From Archangium primigenium (GTDB lineage Bacteria; Myxococcota; Myxococcia; Myxococcales; Myxococcaceae), in assembly GCF_016904885.1 (NCBI RefSeq), contig NZ_JADWYI010000001.1, positions 3,782,001 to 3,846,000 of the forward strand: a DNA stretch of 64,000 nt, written 5' to 3'. The position numbers were made by a program, and so were the translations under genes. The notes under the pieces were generated by a model. It worked only from the letters and a program-made list of their open reading frames with translations, was not told the origin of the DNA and ran no database searches. Numbering within the stretch: the stretch's first letter is position 1; each line of letters begins with the position of its first letter. Positions 27,523 to 36,909 of this stretch are shown in pieces.

Positions 27523-29461
27523 AGGGGTAGTCCACCGCCACCGCCTGGCCCTGCACGAGGATGGGCTTGTAGGTGCGCGACTGCAGCGCATCCACCACCG
27601 CCTCGTTCATGTGCGGCAGGCCCTTGATGACGCGGCAGCCTTCCACGCCGCCCTGGGTCGTGATGATGCACTTGAGCAGCATCGTCCCCTCGACCCGCGC
27701 GGCGAGCGCCTCGCGCGTGTAGACGATGTCCTTGCCCTGGACCTCCACCGGCCGGGGCATGCCCTCCTGGAAGGGCATGGGCCCGCTGCGCCGGGTCTCC
27801 GCGCCGCGCGTGAGACCCATCATCGGCACGGGCAGTTCCCCCGCGGGCGCCTTGGCGTCGGCCCGGGCGCTGGGCGCGGGGTCGGACTCCATCATCACCG
27901 GCGCGCTGATGGGAACCCCCGAGCGAGAATCCCCCGCGTTCGAGCCCCGATCCCGCTCCATGCGGTTGGAGCCGCCCCGGGTGGCCGACGCGCGCATGCG
28001 CTGCATGCGCTGGGTGAAGACCACTTCCCCCGAGCCGCCGGTGATGACCGTGTCCGGCTGGTAGCCGTCCAGGATGAACTCGAACTCGGCGGTGAGCGTG
28101 TCCTGGCCCTTGGGCTTGGGAATCTCCAGCAGCAGGGGCGTCGTGCCCCGCTCCTCGCCCTTGTAATAGACGTGCGCGCCCGTCGGCTGGCTCATCAGCC
28201 GGAAGCGCACCACCTGCTCGGCCTCCACGGGCGTGGCGGCGGGCTCGCTGGTGGGCTCGGCCACGGCGGCCACGGGGGCCGTCGGGCTCTCCGGGGCGCG
28301 GTGCTTGAAGGCGCCCGTGTACCAGAGCAGGCCGCCGGTGATCGCCACGGCGATGCCACCGCCCAGCAGGCCGCCCATCAAGAGCGTGCGCCGCCGGGCG
28401 TTCTTGATGTCGGGCGGCACCTCCACGCTGATGTCCACCGCGAGCGTGTCCCCGCCCGAGGACGAGTCCCCGGTGATGCCCGCGAAGATGGGCGTCTTGT
28501 GCGGGCCGGTGGTGTGCTGGCCGTTGGGGTGCTTGAAGATGCCGCTGTGGCCGCCGGCCGCCATGCTCGCCGCGCGCATGGCGTCGAGCACCTCGTCCAT
28601 CGTCTGGTAGCGCCGCGCGGGCTGCTTCTCCAGGCAGCGGCGCACCACCTCCTCGATGCCCGCGGGCACGGTGATGTCCGGCCGCACGGAGCTGAACGCG
28701 GGGGGCAGCTCCTTATGGTGGGCGAAGATGAGCTCGATGTGATCCTTGGACACGAAGGGCGGCCGGCCCACCAGCATCTGGTAGAGCACCACGCCCAGCG
28801 AGTACACGTCGCTGCGCACGTCCGCTTCGTTGCGCGCCTGCTCGGGGGCCATGTACGCCGGCGAGCCCAGGAAGGTGCCGCTCTGGGTGATCTCCGGGTT
28901 GGGCGTGTCGTCGGCGGCGGCGATGGACTTCACCAGCCCGAAGTCCAGCACCTTCACGAGGTCCTGATCCGCCTCGTTGAGCAGCATGATGTTGGCGGGC
29001 TTGAGATCGCGGTGGACGATTCCCTGGTTGTGCGCCTCGCGCAGCGAGCGGCAGATCTGCTGGGCGATGCTCAGGGCGCGCGCCCAGGGCAGGGGGCCCG
29101 ACTCCGCCACGGCCTGGCCGAGCGTGCGACCCTCCAGGTACTCCATGGCGATGTAGTAGATGCCGTCGTCCGTCTGCCCGTAGTCGATCACCGTCACCGT
29201 GTTGGGGTGGCGGAGCTTGGAGGACAGCGAGGCCTCGCGCAGGAAGCGCTTCTGGAAGCCAGGGTCCCGACTGGTGGGGAAGTGCGGGTTGAGCACCTTG
29301 AGCGCCACCACGCGATCCAAGGGCGTCTGCTGGGCGCGGTACACGCGGCCCATGCCGCCCACGCCAATGGGCTCGAGGATGCTGAAGCGGCCATTGAGCG
29401 TCCGGCCAATGAGTGGGTCCGCCCCCGTATCACCTGGACCCTGTGAGTCGCCGGTCACCAT
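27488..29461 (-). CDS. Ser/Thr kinase fused to PEGA-like and TonB C-terminal domains
   Basis: 657 residues from ATG 29461, with GGAG 9 bases upstream; an ATG at 29527 would add 22. Kinase domain about 25-300: Gly loop GVGGMGRV, Lys in VALKVLN, HRDLKPANI near 147, DFGL, SPAYMAPEQA. A single membrane segment near 355-382 (LLMGGLLGGGIAVAITGGLL). The C-terminal side has a PEGA-like strand pair (GAHVYYKGEERGTTPLLLEI), a disordered Arg/Pro linker, and a TonB_C domain from about 575 (EGTMLLKCIITTQGGVEGC, VDALQSRTYKPI). The kinase is cytoplasmic and the PEGA/TonB_C part periplasmic. It overlaps the HAD gene tail by 35 bases. Confidence 0.85.
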   Translation of the reverse strand: MVTGDSQGPGDTGADPLIGRTLNGRFSILEPIGVGGMGRVYRAQQTPLDRVVALKVLNPHFPTSRDPGFQKRFLREASLSSKLRHPNTVTVIDYGQTDDGIYYIAMEYLEGRTLGQAVAESGPLPWARALSIAQQICRSLREAHNQGIVHRDLKPANIMLLNEADQDLVKVLDFGLVKSIAAADDTPNPEITQSGTFLGSPAYMAPEQARNEADVRSDVYSLGVVLYQMLVGRPPFVSKDHIELIFAHHKELPPAFSSVRPDITVPAGIEEVVRRCLEKQPARRYQTMDEVLDAMRAASMAAGGHSGIFKHPNGQHTTGPHKTPIFAGITGDSSSGGDTLAVDISVEVPPDIKNARRRTLLMGGLLGGGIAVAITGGLLWYTGAFKHRAPESPTAPVAAVAEPTSEPAATPVEAEQVVRFRLMSQPTGAHVYYKGEERGTTPLLLEIPKPKGQDTLTAEFEFILDGYQPDTVITGGSGEVVFTQRMQRMRASATRGGSNRMERDRGSNAGDSRSGVPISAPVMMESDPAPSARADAKAPAGELPVPMMGLTRGAETRRSGPMPFQEGMPRPVEVQGKDIVYTREALAARVEGTMLLKCIITTQGGVEGCRVIKGLPHMNEAVVDALQSRTYKPILVQGQAVAVDYPFTIRIVAPRRR

Positions 29462-29624
29462 TTCGTCGTGCTCCGCCGGACTGCGCCTGGGTGGAAACCT
29501 TCCATCTGACTCGCCATGAAACCACATCTCCCGGAAACACGCGACCTCAGTGCGAGTCGCCTGCCCGTTCCCTGCGCACACCTCTTGTCGTGCGCCCGGG
29601 GTCCTGGCGGACCTATCGCCCGCA

Positions 29625-29653
29625 TTGACGGGTCCACGCGGCCGGCATACCCT
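29625..29653 (+). promoter_or_regulatory. Sigma-70-type promoter of the chemosensory operon
   Basis: TTGACG (29625-29630), exactly 17 bases of spacer, TACCCT (29648-29653). The -35 matches at 5 of 6 positions and the -10 keeps the key T, A and final T. It lies about 43 bases before the first gene, in the gap divergent from the kinase-TonB gene. Confidence 0.5.
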
Positions 29654-29695
29654 TTCCTCCCTCCCGTGCGCCCCCAGGGGCGCGCTCGTACGTCC

Positions 29696-30259
29696 ATGCT
29701 CGGTTCCCCTCCGATGACGGCTGAAGCCCAGGCGAGACGTGCGTCGGTCCAGAAGCGCTTGTCGGCGCTGGAAGAGGAAATCGTCCGGCTGCGAAGGGAG
29801 TTGAGCACCCTGGGGGTGGATCAGCGCCTGCCAGGCCTCTACCTCACGGTGGAGGTGGCGGGCTCCACGGCCCTGCTGCCCGTGGAGGCGGTGCTCGAGG
29901 TGGTCCGGCTGGTGGCCATCGAGCCCCTGCCCACCACGGCGCCGCATGTGCGCGGAACCATGCTCTACCGGGGCAGCCCCGCGGTGGTGGTGGATCTGGC
30001 GGCGCTGCTGGGCGTGCGGCGCGAGCCGGAGTTGGACGCCCACCTGGTCATCTGTGGGGGCGCGCGGCTGGTGGCGGTGCTCGTGGACCGGGTGCGGGAT
30101 CTGATCGAGTCCCCGGTCCTGGTGGAGGGCTCGGGCTCGGGCGAGTCCGCCCTGGAGTGGGACCGCACGGGCCTGCTGGCGGGCCTGTGTCGCACCGCCG
30201 AGGGCGTCCGGCCGCTCTTGCGCACCTCGGCCCTGCTGTCGGTGCCGGAGGGCACGTGA
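29696..30259 (+). CDS. CheW-like adaptor protein (first)
   Basis: 187 residues from ATG 29696; ATG 29714 is also possible, as neither has a strong ribosome site. An N-terminal coiled-coil-like helix (VQKRLSALEEEIVRLRRELS) precedes a CheW domain (LYLTVEVAGSTALLPVEAVLEVVRL, RGTMLYRGSPAVVVDLAALLG). CheW couples receptors to the CheA kinase. It is the first gene of the chemosensory operon and overlaps the next start by GTGA. Confidence 0.8.
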   Translation: MLGSPPMTAEAQARRASVQKRLSALEEEIVRLRRELSTLGVDQRLPGLYLTVEVAGSTALLPVEAVLEVVRLVAIEPLPTTAPHVRGTMLYRGSPAVVVDLAALLGVRREPELDAHLVICGGARLVAVLVDRVRDLIESPVLVEGSGSGESALEWDRTGLLAGLCRTAEGVRPLLRTSALLSVPEGT

Positions 30260-31638
30260 AGGAGCCCGGGCGGGTGGAGCGGCTGGACGAGGCGGCGCTC
30301 AGCGGCCTGGAGTCCGTGCTGCGCTCGGCGTGCGGGATGGTGCTCGCGCCCAGTGTGCGCCGCTCGCTGAGCACCGCCCTCACCCGCGCCGCCGAGTCCC
30401 AGGGCCTGCCCACCGCCGACTTCCTCCAGCGCCTGCTCGCGCGCGACACCGCCGCCGTGGAAGCCTTCCTCGGCTACGCCGTCATCGGCGAGACGTACTT
30501 CTTCCGCCACCCGGAGCAGCTGCGCGAGCTGGCGCGCGCGGCCGCGGTGCACACCGGCCCCTTCCTCGTCTGGAGCGCGGGGTGCGCCAGCGGGGAGGAG
30601 CCCTACAGCATCGTCATGTCCCTGTTGATGGCGGGGCTGACGCCCGAGCTCATCCGCGTGGTGGCCACGGACGTGTCCGGCCGGGCCCTGGAGAAGGCGC
30701 GGCGGGGGGTGTACTCGCCCTGGTCGGTGCGGCGCATGGAGATGGGGCTCGAGAAGCGCTTCCTGTGCGTGGAGTCCGAGCGTGTCACCGTACCGCCCGA
30801 GGTGCGGGCCCGGGTGGAGTTCCGGCGGCACAACCTGGTGACGGATCCGCCCCCGCTGTCCGGGGCCCACGCCATCTTCTGCCGCAACGTGCTCATCTAC
30901 TTCCCCCCCGAGGTCATCCCCGGCGTGGTGGCGCGGCTCGTGGAAGCGCTGGCCCCCGGGGGGTGGCTCTTCGTGGCGCCGGCGGAGCTGCCCTTCGTCC
31001 GGGGCCTGGGTCTGGAGGAGTCGTCGGTGGACGGGCACCCCGTGCTGCGCAAGCCCCGGGCCGAGCTCCCGCCGGTGCGCGCCCCGGTCCCCGGCCCCAT
31101 CCGCTTCGTGTCCCGGCCCCAGAGCCCCCTGCGTCGCGCGCCGTCTCCCGCCCGGGGCGTGCCCGCCGCCCGGCCGGAGGGGGCGCCCCCGTCGAATCCC
31201 GCCCCTTCGCCGCCCGTGGAGGCCAATACGCTCTCGGTGTTGGACGTGCTGCAGCGGGCCCGGATCGCGGCGAGCCTCGGGCAGGTGGAGCAGGCCGAGG
31301 CGCTCGCGCGCCGGGCCGCGCGGGAGCTGTCCCCCGACGCCTACCTGCTCCTGGCCATGATGGCCGAGTCGCGCGGCGACGTGGCGGGCGCGGTGGGCGC
31401 CGTGCGCAAGGCGCTCTATCTGGAGCCCCAGTTGGCCATCGGGCATGCCATGCTCGTGGCGCTCTACGGCAAGCTGGGCCAGCCCGAGGAGGCGGAGCGC
31501 GCACGGCGCAACGCGCTGCGCGCCCTGGAGGGGCTGGATGACGAAACCATGCTCCGAGGCGTGGAGGCGATGACAGTGGGTGGATTGCGGCGCGCGCTCG
31601 AGCCCGCGGTGAAGCAGGGAAGACCGGGTGCGCGATGA
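30256..31638 (+). CDS. CheR-type chemoreceptor methyltransferase with TPR tail (WspC-like)
   Basis: 460 residues from GTG 30256, coupled to the CheW gene by a GTGA overlap. The CheR N-terminal helical domain covers 1-70. The SAM-binding domain has VWSAGCASGEEPYSIVMSLL and CRNVLIYFPPEV, with the receptor-proximal ETYFFRHPEQL region. A proline-rich linker (about 275-330) leads to TPR repeats (ARIAASLGQVEQAEALARRA). It methylates receptor glutamates using S-adenosylmethionine. The TPR extension is typical of WspC-type enzymes. There is no cognate CheB in the cluster. Confidence 0.88.
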   Translation: MKEPGRVERLDEAALSGLESVLRSACGMVLAPSVRRSLSTALTRAAESQGLPTADFLQRLLARDTAAVEAFLGYAVIGETYFFRHPEQLRELARAAAVHTGPFLVWSAGCASGEEPYSIVMSLLMAGLTPELIRVVATDVSGRALEKARRGVYSPWSVRRMEMGLEKRFLCVESERVTVPPEVRARVEFRRHNLVTDPPPLSGAHAIFCRNVLIYFPPEVIPGVVARLVEALAPGGWLFVAPAELPFVRGLGLEESSVDGHPVLRKPRAELPPVRAPVPGPIRFVSRPQSPLRRAPSPARGVPAARPEGAPPSNPAPSPPVEANTLSVLDVLQRARIAASLGQVEQAEALARRAARELSPDAYLLLAMMAESRGDVAGAVGAVRKALYLEPQLAIGHAMLVALYGKLGQPEEAERARRNALRALEGLDDETMLRGVEAMTVGGLRRALEPAVKQGRPGAR

Positions 31639-31666
31639 GGGACACGCGTTTGAATGAGGAGGCCCC

Positions 31667-33283
31667 GTGGACGGCCAGGGTCTGAGACCGCTCACCATCC
31701 AGCGGCTGGACATGCGCCGCTTCAGCCTGCGCACCCGCATCCTGCTCATCACGGGCGCGGCGGGCGCGCTGGTGATGACCCTGCTCGTGGCCGCCTTCTC
31801 CCTGCAGATGCGCGAGGCGCTCAAGGAGGAGTTCACCAAGCGCGCCACCGCCACCAGCCAGGAGCTGTCGCACCACCTGGCCGCCGCGCTGTCCTCCGGG
31901 GACACCGAGTCCCTGCGCCAGGCCACCGTCGCCACCCTGCGCCACCAGCCCGACATCGCCTATGTGGTGGTGCGCGGGCCGCGGGGGGAACTGCTCGGCC
32001 ACGACAAGGCGCCCCGGCTGGTGAGCACCGCCCAGCTGCCCGCCATGTCCCCCCAGGGCGGCGTGCACGAGCTGTACGTCGGCGGCCAGCCCGTGCTGGA
32101 GACGTCCGCCGGGGTGAATGCCCCGGCGCCCGGGGCCGCGCCGGGCGCGGACGGCGTGCGCGTGGGCTCGGTGCAGGTGGGGCTGGAGCTGCGCGTGCTC
32201 GAGCGGTCCGTGTCGCGCATGGCCTGGCGCGGCGTGGGCGTGGGCATCGTGGCGCTCGTGGGCTGCCTGGTGGTCGTCGCCCTGCTGTGCCGCATGCTCA
32301 TCATCCCGCTCGAGCGCCTGGCGCGCGCGGCCGCGGGGCTCGCCGCGGGGGACCTGCGCCAGCAGATCGCCGCCAGCGGCATCGACGAGGTGGGGGACCT
32401 GGCGCGCAGCTTCGCCACCATGGCGGAGATGCTCACCAACCTGCTCAAGGACCTGCGCAGCGCCTCGGCGGACATGGAGCGCGAGGCCACCAACGTGCTG
32501 GCCACCTCCGCCCAGCAGTCCGCCATGGCCAACGAGCAGGCCAGCGCCATCCACGAGACGAGCGCCACCGTGGCGGAGATCGCCCAGACGTCCCGCCAGG
32601 CCACCGCCTTCGCCGACACCGTCATCAGCGGCGCGAGCCGCTCGGACTCGCTGAGCGCCGAGGGCCAGAAGGTCGTCGACGAGAGCGTGGCCGCCATGGA
32701 GAAGCTCAGCGAGCAGGTGAAGGCCATCGCCCTGGCCATCACCGACCTCAACGAGCAGACGCTGCAGATCGGCGACATCATCAGCACCGTGAAGGACGTG
32801 GCCGAGCAGTCCAACCTGCTCGCGCTCAACGCCTCCATCGAGGCGGCCAAGGCGGGTGACCAGGGCCGCGGCTTCGCCGTGGTGGCCATGGAGATGCGCA
32901 CGCTCGCCGAGCAGTCGAAGATGGCCGCCAACCAGGTGCGCGCCCTGCTCGGCGAGGTGCAGAAGGGCACGCGCGCCGCCGTGTCCGCCACCGAGGAGGG
33001 CAGCCGCCGCGCCCTGGCCGCCATGGAGCTCGCGCAGAGCGCCGGCTCGGCCATCAAGGGCCTGTCCGACCTCATCCGGGACTCGTCCCTGGCGGCCCGG
33101 CAGATCGCCGGCAACACGCGCCAGCAGACCATTGGCGTGGAGCAGATCGCCGCGGCGATGAACGAGCTCACGGTGGCGATGCAGGACAACGTGGAGGGGA
33201 CGAAACGCATCGAGCAGGTGGCGGGAAACCTCTCCAACCTGTCCAGGCGCTTCTCCGATCTCGTCGGGAAGTACCAACTATGA
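31667..33283 (+). CDS. Methyl-accepting chemotaxis protein
   Basis: 538 residues from GTG 31667, with GAGGAGG 5 bases upstream. Two membrane segments (about 24-42 and 185-215) bracket a roughly 150-residue periplasmic sensor of no recognised family. A HAMP domain follows ([20 protein letters not shown]). The signalling hairpin contains [20 protein letters not shown] and [18 protein letters not shown]. It is the sole receptor in the operon and presumably signals to the CheA encoded downstream. Confidence 0.9.
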   Translation: MDGQGLRPLTIQRLDMRRFSLRTRILLITGAAGALVMTLLVAAFSLQMREALKEEFTKRATATSQELSHHLAAALSSGDTESLRQATVATLRHQPDIAYVVVRGPRGELLGHDKAPRLVSTAQLPAMSPQGGVHELYVGGQPVLETSAGVNAPAPGAAPGADGVRVGSVQVGLELRVLERSVSRMAWRGVGVGIVALVGCLVVVALLCRMLIIPLERLARAAAGLAAGDLRQQIAASGIDEVGDLARSFATMAEMLTNLLKDLRSASADMEREATNVLATSAQQSAMANEQASAIHETSATVAEIAQTSRQATAFADTVISGASRSDSLSAEGQKVVDESVAAMEKLSEQVKAIALAITDLNEQTLQIGDIISTVKDVAEQSNLLALNASIEAAKAGDQGRGFAVVAMEMRTLAEQSKMAANQVRALLGEVQKGTRAAVSATEEGSRRALAAMELAQSAGSAIKGLSDLIRDSSLAARQIAGNTRQQTIGVEQIAAAMNELTVAMQDNVEGTKRIEQVAGNLSNLSRRFSDLVGKYQL

Positions 33284-33314
33284 CCGGGGGGCTGTTCGTG
33301 GAGGGAAAGGAAGT

Positions 33315-33692
33315 ATGAAGGTACTCATCGTCGAGGACACGAAGACCATCACCCACCTCATCCAGGTCTACCTGATGGGCTGGGGACTGGAGTTCTTCGA
33401 GGCGGGCAATGGAGTCCAGGGGCTCGCCCGCGCCCGGGAGGTCAAGCCGGATCTCATCATCTCGGACGTGCAGATGCCGGAGATGGATGGTTTCGCCCTG
33501 TGCGCCGCCGTGCGGGCCGATCCCATCCTGTTCTCCACACCGTTCGTGATGCTCACGTCGCTCAAGGACGACGCGAGCCGTCAGCGGGGCCGGTTGGTGG
33601 GCGCGAGCGCGTTCCTCAACAAGCCCGTGGTGGTGGATGACCTGCGCGAGAAGGTGCGCAGCATCCTCAAGCTGCCCGCCAGCAAATTCTAG
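33315..33692 (+). CDS. CheY-like single-domain response regulator
   Basis: 125 residues from ATG 33315 with AAGGAAG upstream. Acidic pocket near residue 7-8 (VEDTK), phospho-acceptor Asp51 in ISDVQMPEMDG, Thr/Ser in LTSLKDD, Lys in LNKPVVV. All receiver residues are intact and there is no output domain, so it probably acts by protein contact. It sits between the receptor and second CheW genes. Confidence 0.88.
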   Translation: MKVLIVEDTKTITHLIQVYLMGWGLEFFEAGNGVQGLARAREVKPDLIISDVQMPEMDGFALCAAVRADPILFSTPFVMLTSLKDDASRQRGRLVGASAFLNKPVVVDDLREKVRSILKLPASKF

Positions 33693-33704
33693 AGGGGGAG
33701 GGTC

Positions 33705-34283
33705 ATGGCCGGCGACGAGTCGCGGGAGAAGATCGACTACACGCTCTTGCGCCGCAAGCTGGACGAGGCGCAGGCGGTGCTCGAGGGCGCGCAGGTGCTC
33801 AGCGCCGAGCGCCGCCGCGAGGTGCTGGCCGAACGCGCGCGGGTGCTCGCCGAGTCACGTCAGGAAGAGCGTCGCGAGACGATGTCGGTGCTGTCCTTCC
33901 GCGTGGGCGGCGAGCGCTACGCGGTGCCCATCGACGCGGTGGACCACGTGCTGGAGTCGCGCGGCCTGTGCCCGTTGCCGGGCGCGCCGCGCTATGTGTT
34001 GGGGGCCCTGGTGTCGCGCTCGCGCGTGGTGCCGGTGCTGGACCTGCGTCAGGTGCTGGGGTTGGAGGGCGGGGGCATGTCGGATTTGAGTCGGGTCGTG
34101 GTGGTGGAGGTCTCCGAGGAGTTCTTCGGACTGGCGGTGGAGGAGGTGGACGGCCGGCAGGAGTTGCCGCGCGCGGACCTCTCCCAGCCGCCGCCGGGGC
34201 CCTTCACCTTCCTCACCCGCAACCGGGTCATGGTGCTCGATCTCGTGCAGTTGAGTGATCCCGCCGTGGCGGGACGGGGATAG
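33705..34283 (+). CDS. CheW-like adaptor protein (second)
   Basis: 192 residues from ATG 33705 with AGAGGGGGAGG just upstream. An N-terminal 60-residue helical extension (LDEAQAVLEGAQVLSAERRREV) precedes the CheW core (SFRVGGERYAVPIDAVDHVLE, LGALVSRSRVVPVLDLRQVLG). Two CheW proteins in one operon suggests one per array position or distinct partners. It ends 14 bases before the CheA gene. Confidence 0.85.
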   Translation: MAGDESREKIDYTLLRRKLDEAQAVLEGAQVLSAERRREVLAERARVLAESRQEERRETMSVLSFRVGGERYAVPIDAVDHVLESRGLCPLPGAPRYVLGALVSRSRVVPVLDLRQVLGLEGGGMSDLSRVVVVEVSEEFFGLAVEEVDGRQELPRADLSQPPPGPFTFLTRNRVMVLDLVQLSDPAVAGRG

Positions 34284-34297
34284 GGGCGGAAGACGCG

Positions 34298-36823
34298 ATG
34301 GATCCTCGGGTGTTGCGCAGCCTCTGGCCCATCTTCGCCGCGGAGACGCGCGAACAGTTGCAGACCATTGGCACCGCGGTGCTGGGGCTGGAGCAGGGCA
34401 CGGCCGAGCAGGCCGCCGAGCAGCTCACGGCCCTCAAGCGCGAGGTGCACAGCCTCAAGGGCTCCGCGGCCAGTCTCGGCCTGACGGACATCGAGCAGCT
34501 GGTGCATGCCATCGAGGACGGGCTCGCGCGCTGCTCTCCGGGCCATGTGCCGCCGCCCGGGCTCGTGGACTCCACGCTGCGCAGCCTGTCGGCCATCGAG
34601 GCGGCGCTCAACCGGGGGGACGCCGGGGAGCCGCCCGCCATCGAGGGGTTGTCCGGTTTGCTGGCGGGACTCGGCCGGGGCGGGCTGGCGCAGGCGAGTG
34701 ACACCAAGCCCCGCGTTCCGGCGCAGTTCCGGCGCGAGGGCCTGCAGACGCTCGAGAAGCTGGAGGCGGCGCTGGGCCGGCTGTGCTCGCCGGGGCTGGA
34801 GGATCGGCCCGGGGCGGTGTGGGAAGCGGTGGGCCTCGCCGAGCTGCTCAAGGCCGCGGCCAACGTGGCGGGCGTGACGGCGGTGGAGTCGCTGGCCAGC
34901 TCCATCCGGGCCGGCTTCGCGCGCATGGAGGAGGCGGGCGTTGGCGCCAGCGTGGCGGCCTCGGACATCGCGGGCGCGCTCGTGCAGCTGCGCGGCTCGC
35001 TGGAGGCGCTGGAGGAGATGGCGCCCGAGCCCGCGGTGGCCCCCGCCGAGCCCGAGGTGACGGCGCGCTCGGCTTCCGGCCGGCGGCAGCAGCAGGACAT
35101 GGACCGGGCGGTGCGCGTGTCGGTGCGCACGCTCGACTCGCTGGCCCTGCAGGTGGAGCAGCTCGCGGCGGGACGCGCCCAGCAGTTGCGCCGCGCGGAG
35201 GCGCACCGCGAGCTGATGGAGCAGACGAACAACGCCCTGTTGCAACTGGAGCGCGCGGCCCAGCAGCTCGCGCTGTCCGGCGGGGGCGGCGGCGCCCTGG
35301 AGTCCCTGCGCGCCGGCGTGGGGCAGGTGCGCGGCGTGCAGAAGCAGCTGTTGCAGCTGTCCAAGGACGTGCACCGCGAGGGCGAGCAGCTCGCGCTGGT
35401 GGCCCAGGTGGTGCGCGATGACCTGCGGGATCTGCGCATGGTGCCCGCCTCGCAGATGCTCGAGCCGCTCAAGCGCACGGTGCGCGAGGTGGCCGCGCGG
35501 CTGGGCAAGGACGTGGAGCTGGTGCTCGCCGGAGGCGATGTCCGCATCGACCGGCGCATCGTGGACGTGCTGAAGGATCCCCTGCAGCACCTGGTGCGCA
35601 ACGCCCTGGACCACGGGCTGGAGTCCACCTCCGAGCGCGTGGCGGCGGGCAAGTCGCCGCGCGGGCAGCTGTCCGTGCGGGTGGAGCCCCGGGGCACGCG
35701 CCTGGCGGTGGTGGTGGAGGACGACGGCTCGGGCCTGTCCCCGGAGAACGTGCGCGCCACGGCCGTGCGCCGGGGGATGCTCAGCGACCTGGAGGCCGCC
35801 AAGCTCACCGACATGCAGGCCGCGCGGCTCGTCTTCGAGCCCGGGTTCTCCACCCGCGAGCAGGTGACGGAGACGTCCGGGCGGGGCGTGGGCCTGGACG
35901 TGGTGCAGAGCACCGCCACGCGGCTGCAGGGCGCCGTGGACATCGCCTTCACCCGGGGCCAGGGCACGCGCTTCACCATCGATCTGCCCCTCATCCTCGC
36001 CGGCGCCCTCGGGCTGCTCGTGCGCGCCGGCACCGCGGTGGTCGCCATTCCCTCGGACGCCGTGGAGCGCGTGCTGCGCCTGGCCCCGGACGACGTGGGC
36101 ACCGTGGCCGGCCACGTGGTGGCGCGCGTGGAGGACGAGCAGCTGCCCTTCCATCCGCTCTCCGTGTCCCTGCACATGCCGCGGCTGCCGCTCGCGCTCG
36201 AGTCCGGCAAGCCCCAGACGGCCATGGTGCTGGCGCTCGGTGGCGTGCGCGCCGTGTTCGCCATCGACGCCGTGGTGGGCCAGCAGGAGATCGTGGTGCG
36301 CTCGCTGGGCCGTCACCTGCGCCACGTGACGCACCTGGCGGGCGCCGCCGTGCTGGACGACGGCAGCGTGGTGCCCGTGCTCAACGCGCCCGAGCTCTTG
36401 CGCGCCGCCGCCACGCCCGTGGTGCTGCGCGCCGCTCCCGAGACGCGCCGCCCCCACATCCTCGTGTGCGACGACGCGCTCACCACGCGCTTCGCCATCA
36501 AGTCCCTCTTGGAAATCGCCGGCTACTCGGTGGTGACGGCCGCCGACGGTCAGGAGGCCCTGGGCATCCTCGAGCGCACCGCGTGCCAGCTCGTCGTGAG
36601 TGATTGGCAGATGCCCCGGCTCGACGGCATCGGCCTCACCCGCCGCATCCGCGCCCACCCGCGCCTGTCCCACATCCCGGTCATCCTCTGTACCTCGCTG
36701 GACACCCCGCAGGAGCGCGCCGCCGGCCTGGAGGCGGGCGCCGATGGCTACCTCGTCAAGCGCGAGGTGGAGCGCGGCAAGTTGTTGGATCTGGTACGTC
36801 AGCTCCTGCCCACTCATTCCTGA
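34298..36823 (+). CDS. CheA-type hybrid histidine kinase with C-terminal receiver (WspE-like)
   Basis: 841 residues. Hpt domain with His51 in KREVHSLKGSAAS. The dimerisation region and HATPase carry N box RNALDHGLES, G1 EDDGSGLS and G2 GRGVGLDVV. A CheW-like domain (LGLLVRAGTAVVAIPSDAVERVL) and a receiver from about 725 follow (CDDALTTRF, Asp769 in VSDWQMPRLDG, CTSLDT, LVKREV). All catalytic residues are present. It would autophosphorylate in response to the receptor and pass phosphate to its own receiver or the stand-alone CheY. The architecture matches WspE/FrzE-like kinases. Confidence 0.92.
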   Translation: MDPRVLRSLWPIFAAETREQLQTIGTAVLGLEQGTAEQAAEQLTALKREVHSLKGSAASLGLTDIEQLVHAIEDGLARCSPGHVPPPGLVDSTLRSLSAIEAALNRGDAGEPPAIEGLSGLLAGLGRGGLAQASDTKPRVPAQFRREGLQTLEKLEAALGRLCSPGLEDRPGAVWEAVGLAELLKAAANVAGVTAVESLASSIRAGFARMEEAGVGASVAASDIAGALVQLRGSLEALEEMAPEPAVAPAEPEVTARSASGRRQQQDMDRAVRVSVRTLDSLALQVEQLAAGRAQQLRRAEAHRELMEQTNNALLQLERAAQQLALSGGGGGALESLRAGVGQVRGVQKQLLQLSKDVHREGEQLALVAQVVRDDLRDLRMVPASQMLEPLKRTVREVAARLGKDVELVLAGGDVRIDRRIVDVLKDPLQHLVRNALDHGLESTSERVAAGKSPRGQLSVRVEPRGTRLAVVVEDDGSGLSPENVRATAVRRGMLSDLEAAKLTDMQAARLVFEPGFSTREQVTETSGRGVGLDVVQSTATRLQGAVDIAFTRGQGTRFTIDLPLILAGALGLLVRAGTAVVAIPSDAVERVLRLAPDDVGTVAGHVVARVEDEQLPFHPLSVSLHMPRLPLALESGKPQTAMVLALGGVRAVFAIDAVVGQQEIVVRSLGRHLRHVTHLAGAAVLDDGSVVPVLNAPELLRAAATPVVLRAAPETRRPHILVCDDALTTRFAIKSLLEIAGYSVVTAADGQEALGILERTACQLVVSDWQMPRLDGIGLTRRIRAHPRLSHIPVILCTSLDTPQERAAGLEAGADGYLVKREVERGKLLDLVRQLLPTHS

Positions 36824-36866
36824 GCAGGCAGGGGACCGGGGCCGCCGCGCTCCGCCCTTTTCCCCA

Positions 36867-36892
36867 CCGCTCGGGGTGCGCACCCTGAGCGG
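36867..36892 (+). terminator. Hairpin after the chemosensory operon
   Basis: CCGCTC-G-GGGTG-CG-CACCC-T-GAGCGG is an almost perfect palindrome 43 bases after the CheA stop and just before the DedA ribosome site. It may terminate the operon or be an operator for the next gene. Confidence 0.4.
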
Positions 36893-36909
36893 GAACGGCA
36901 GGAGGTCGG

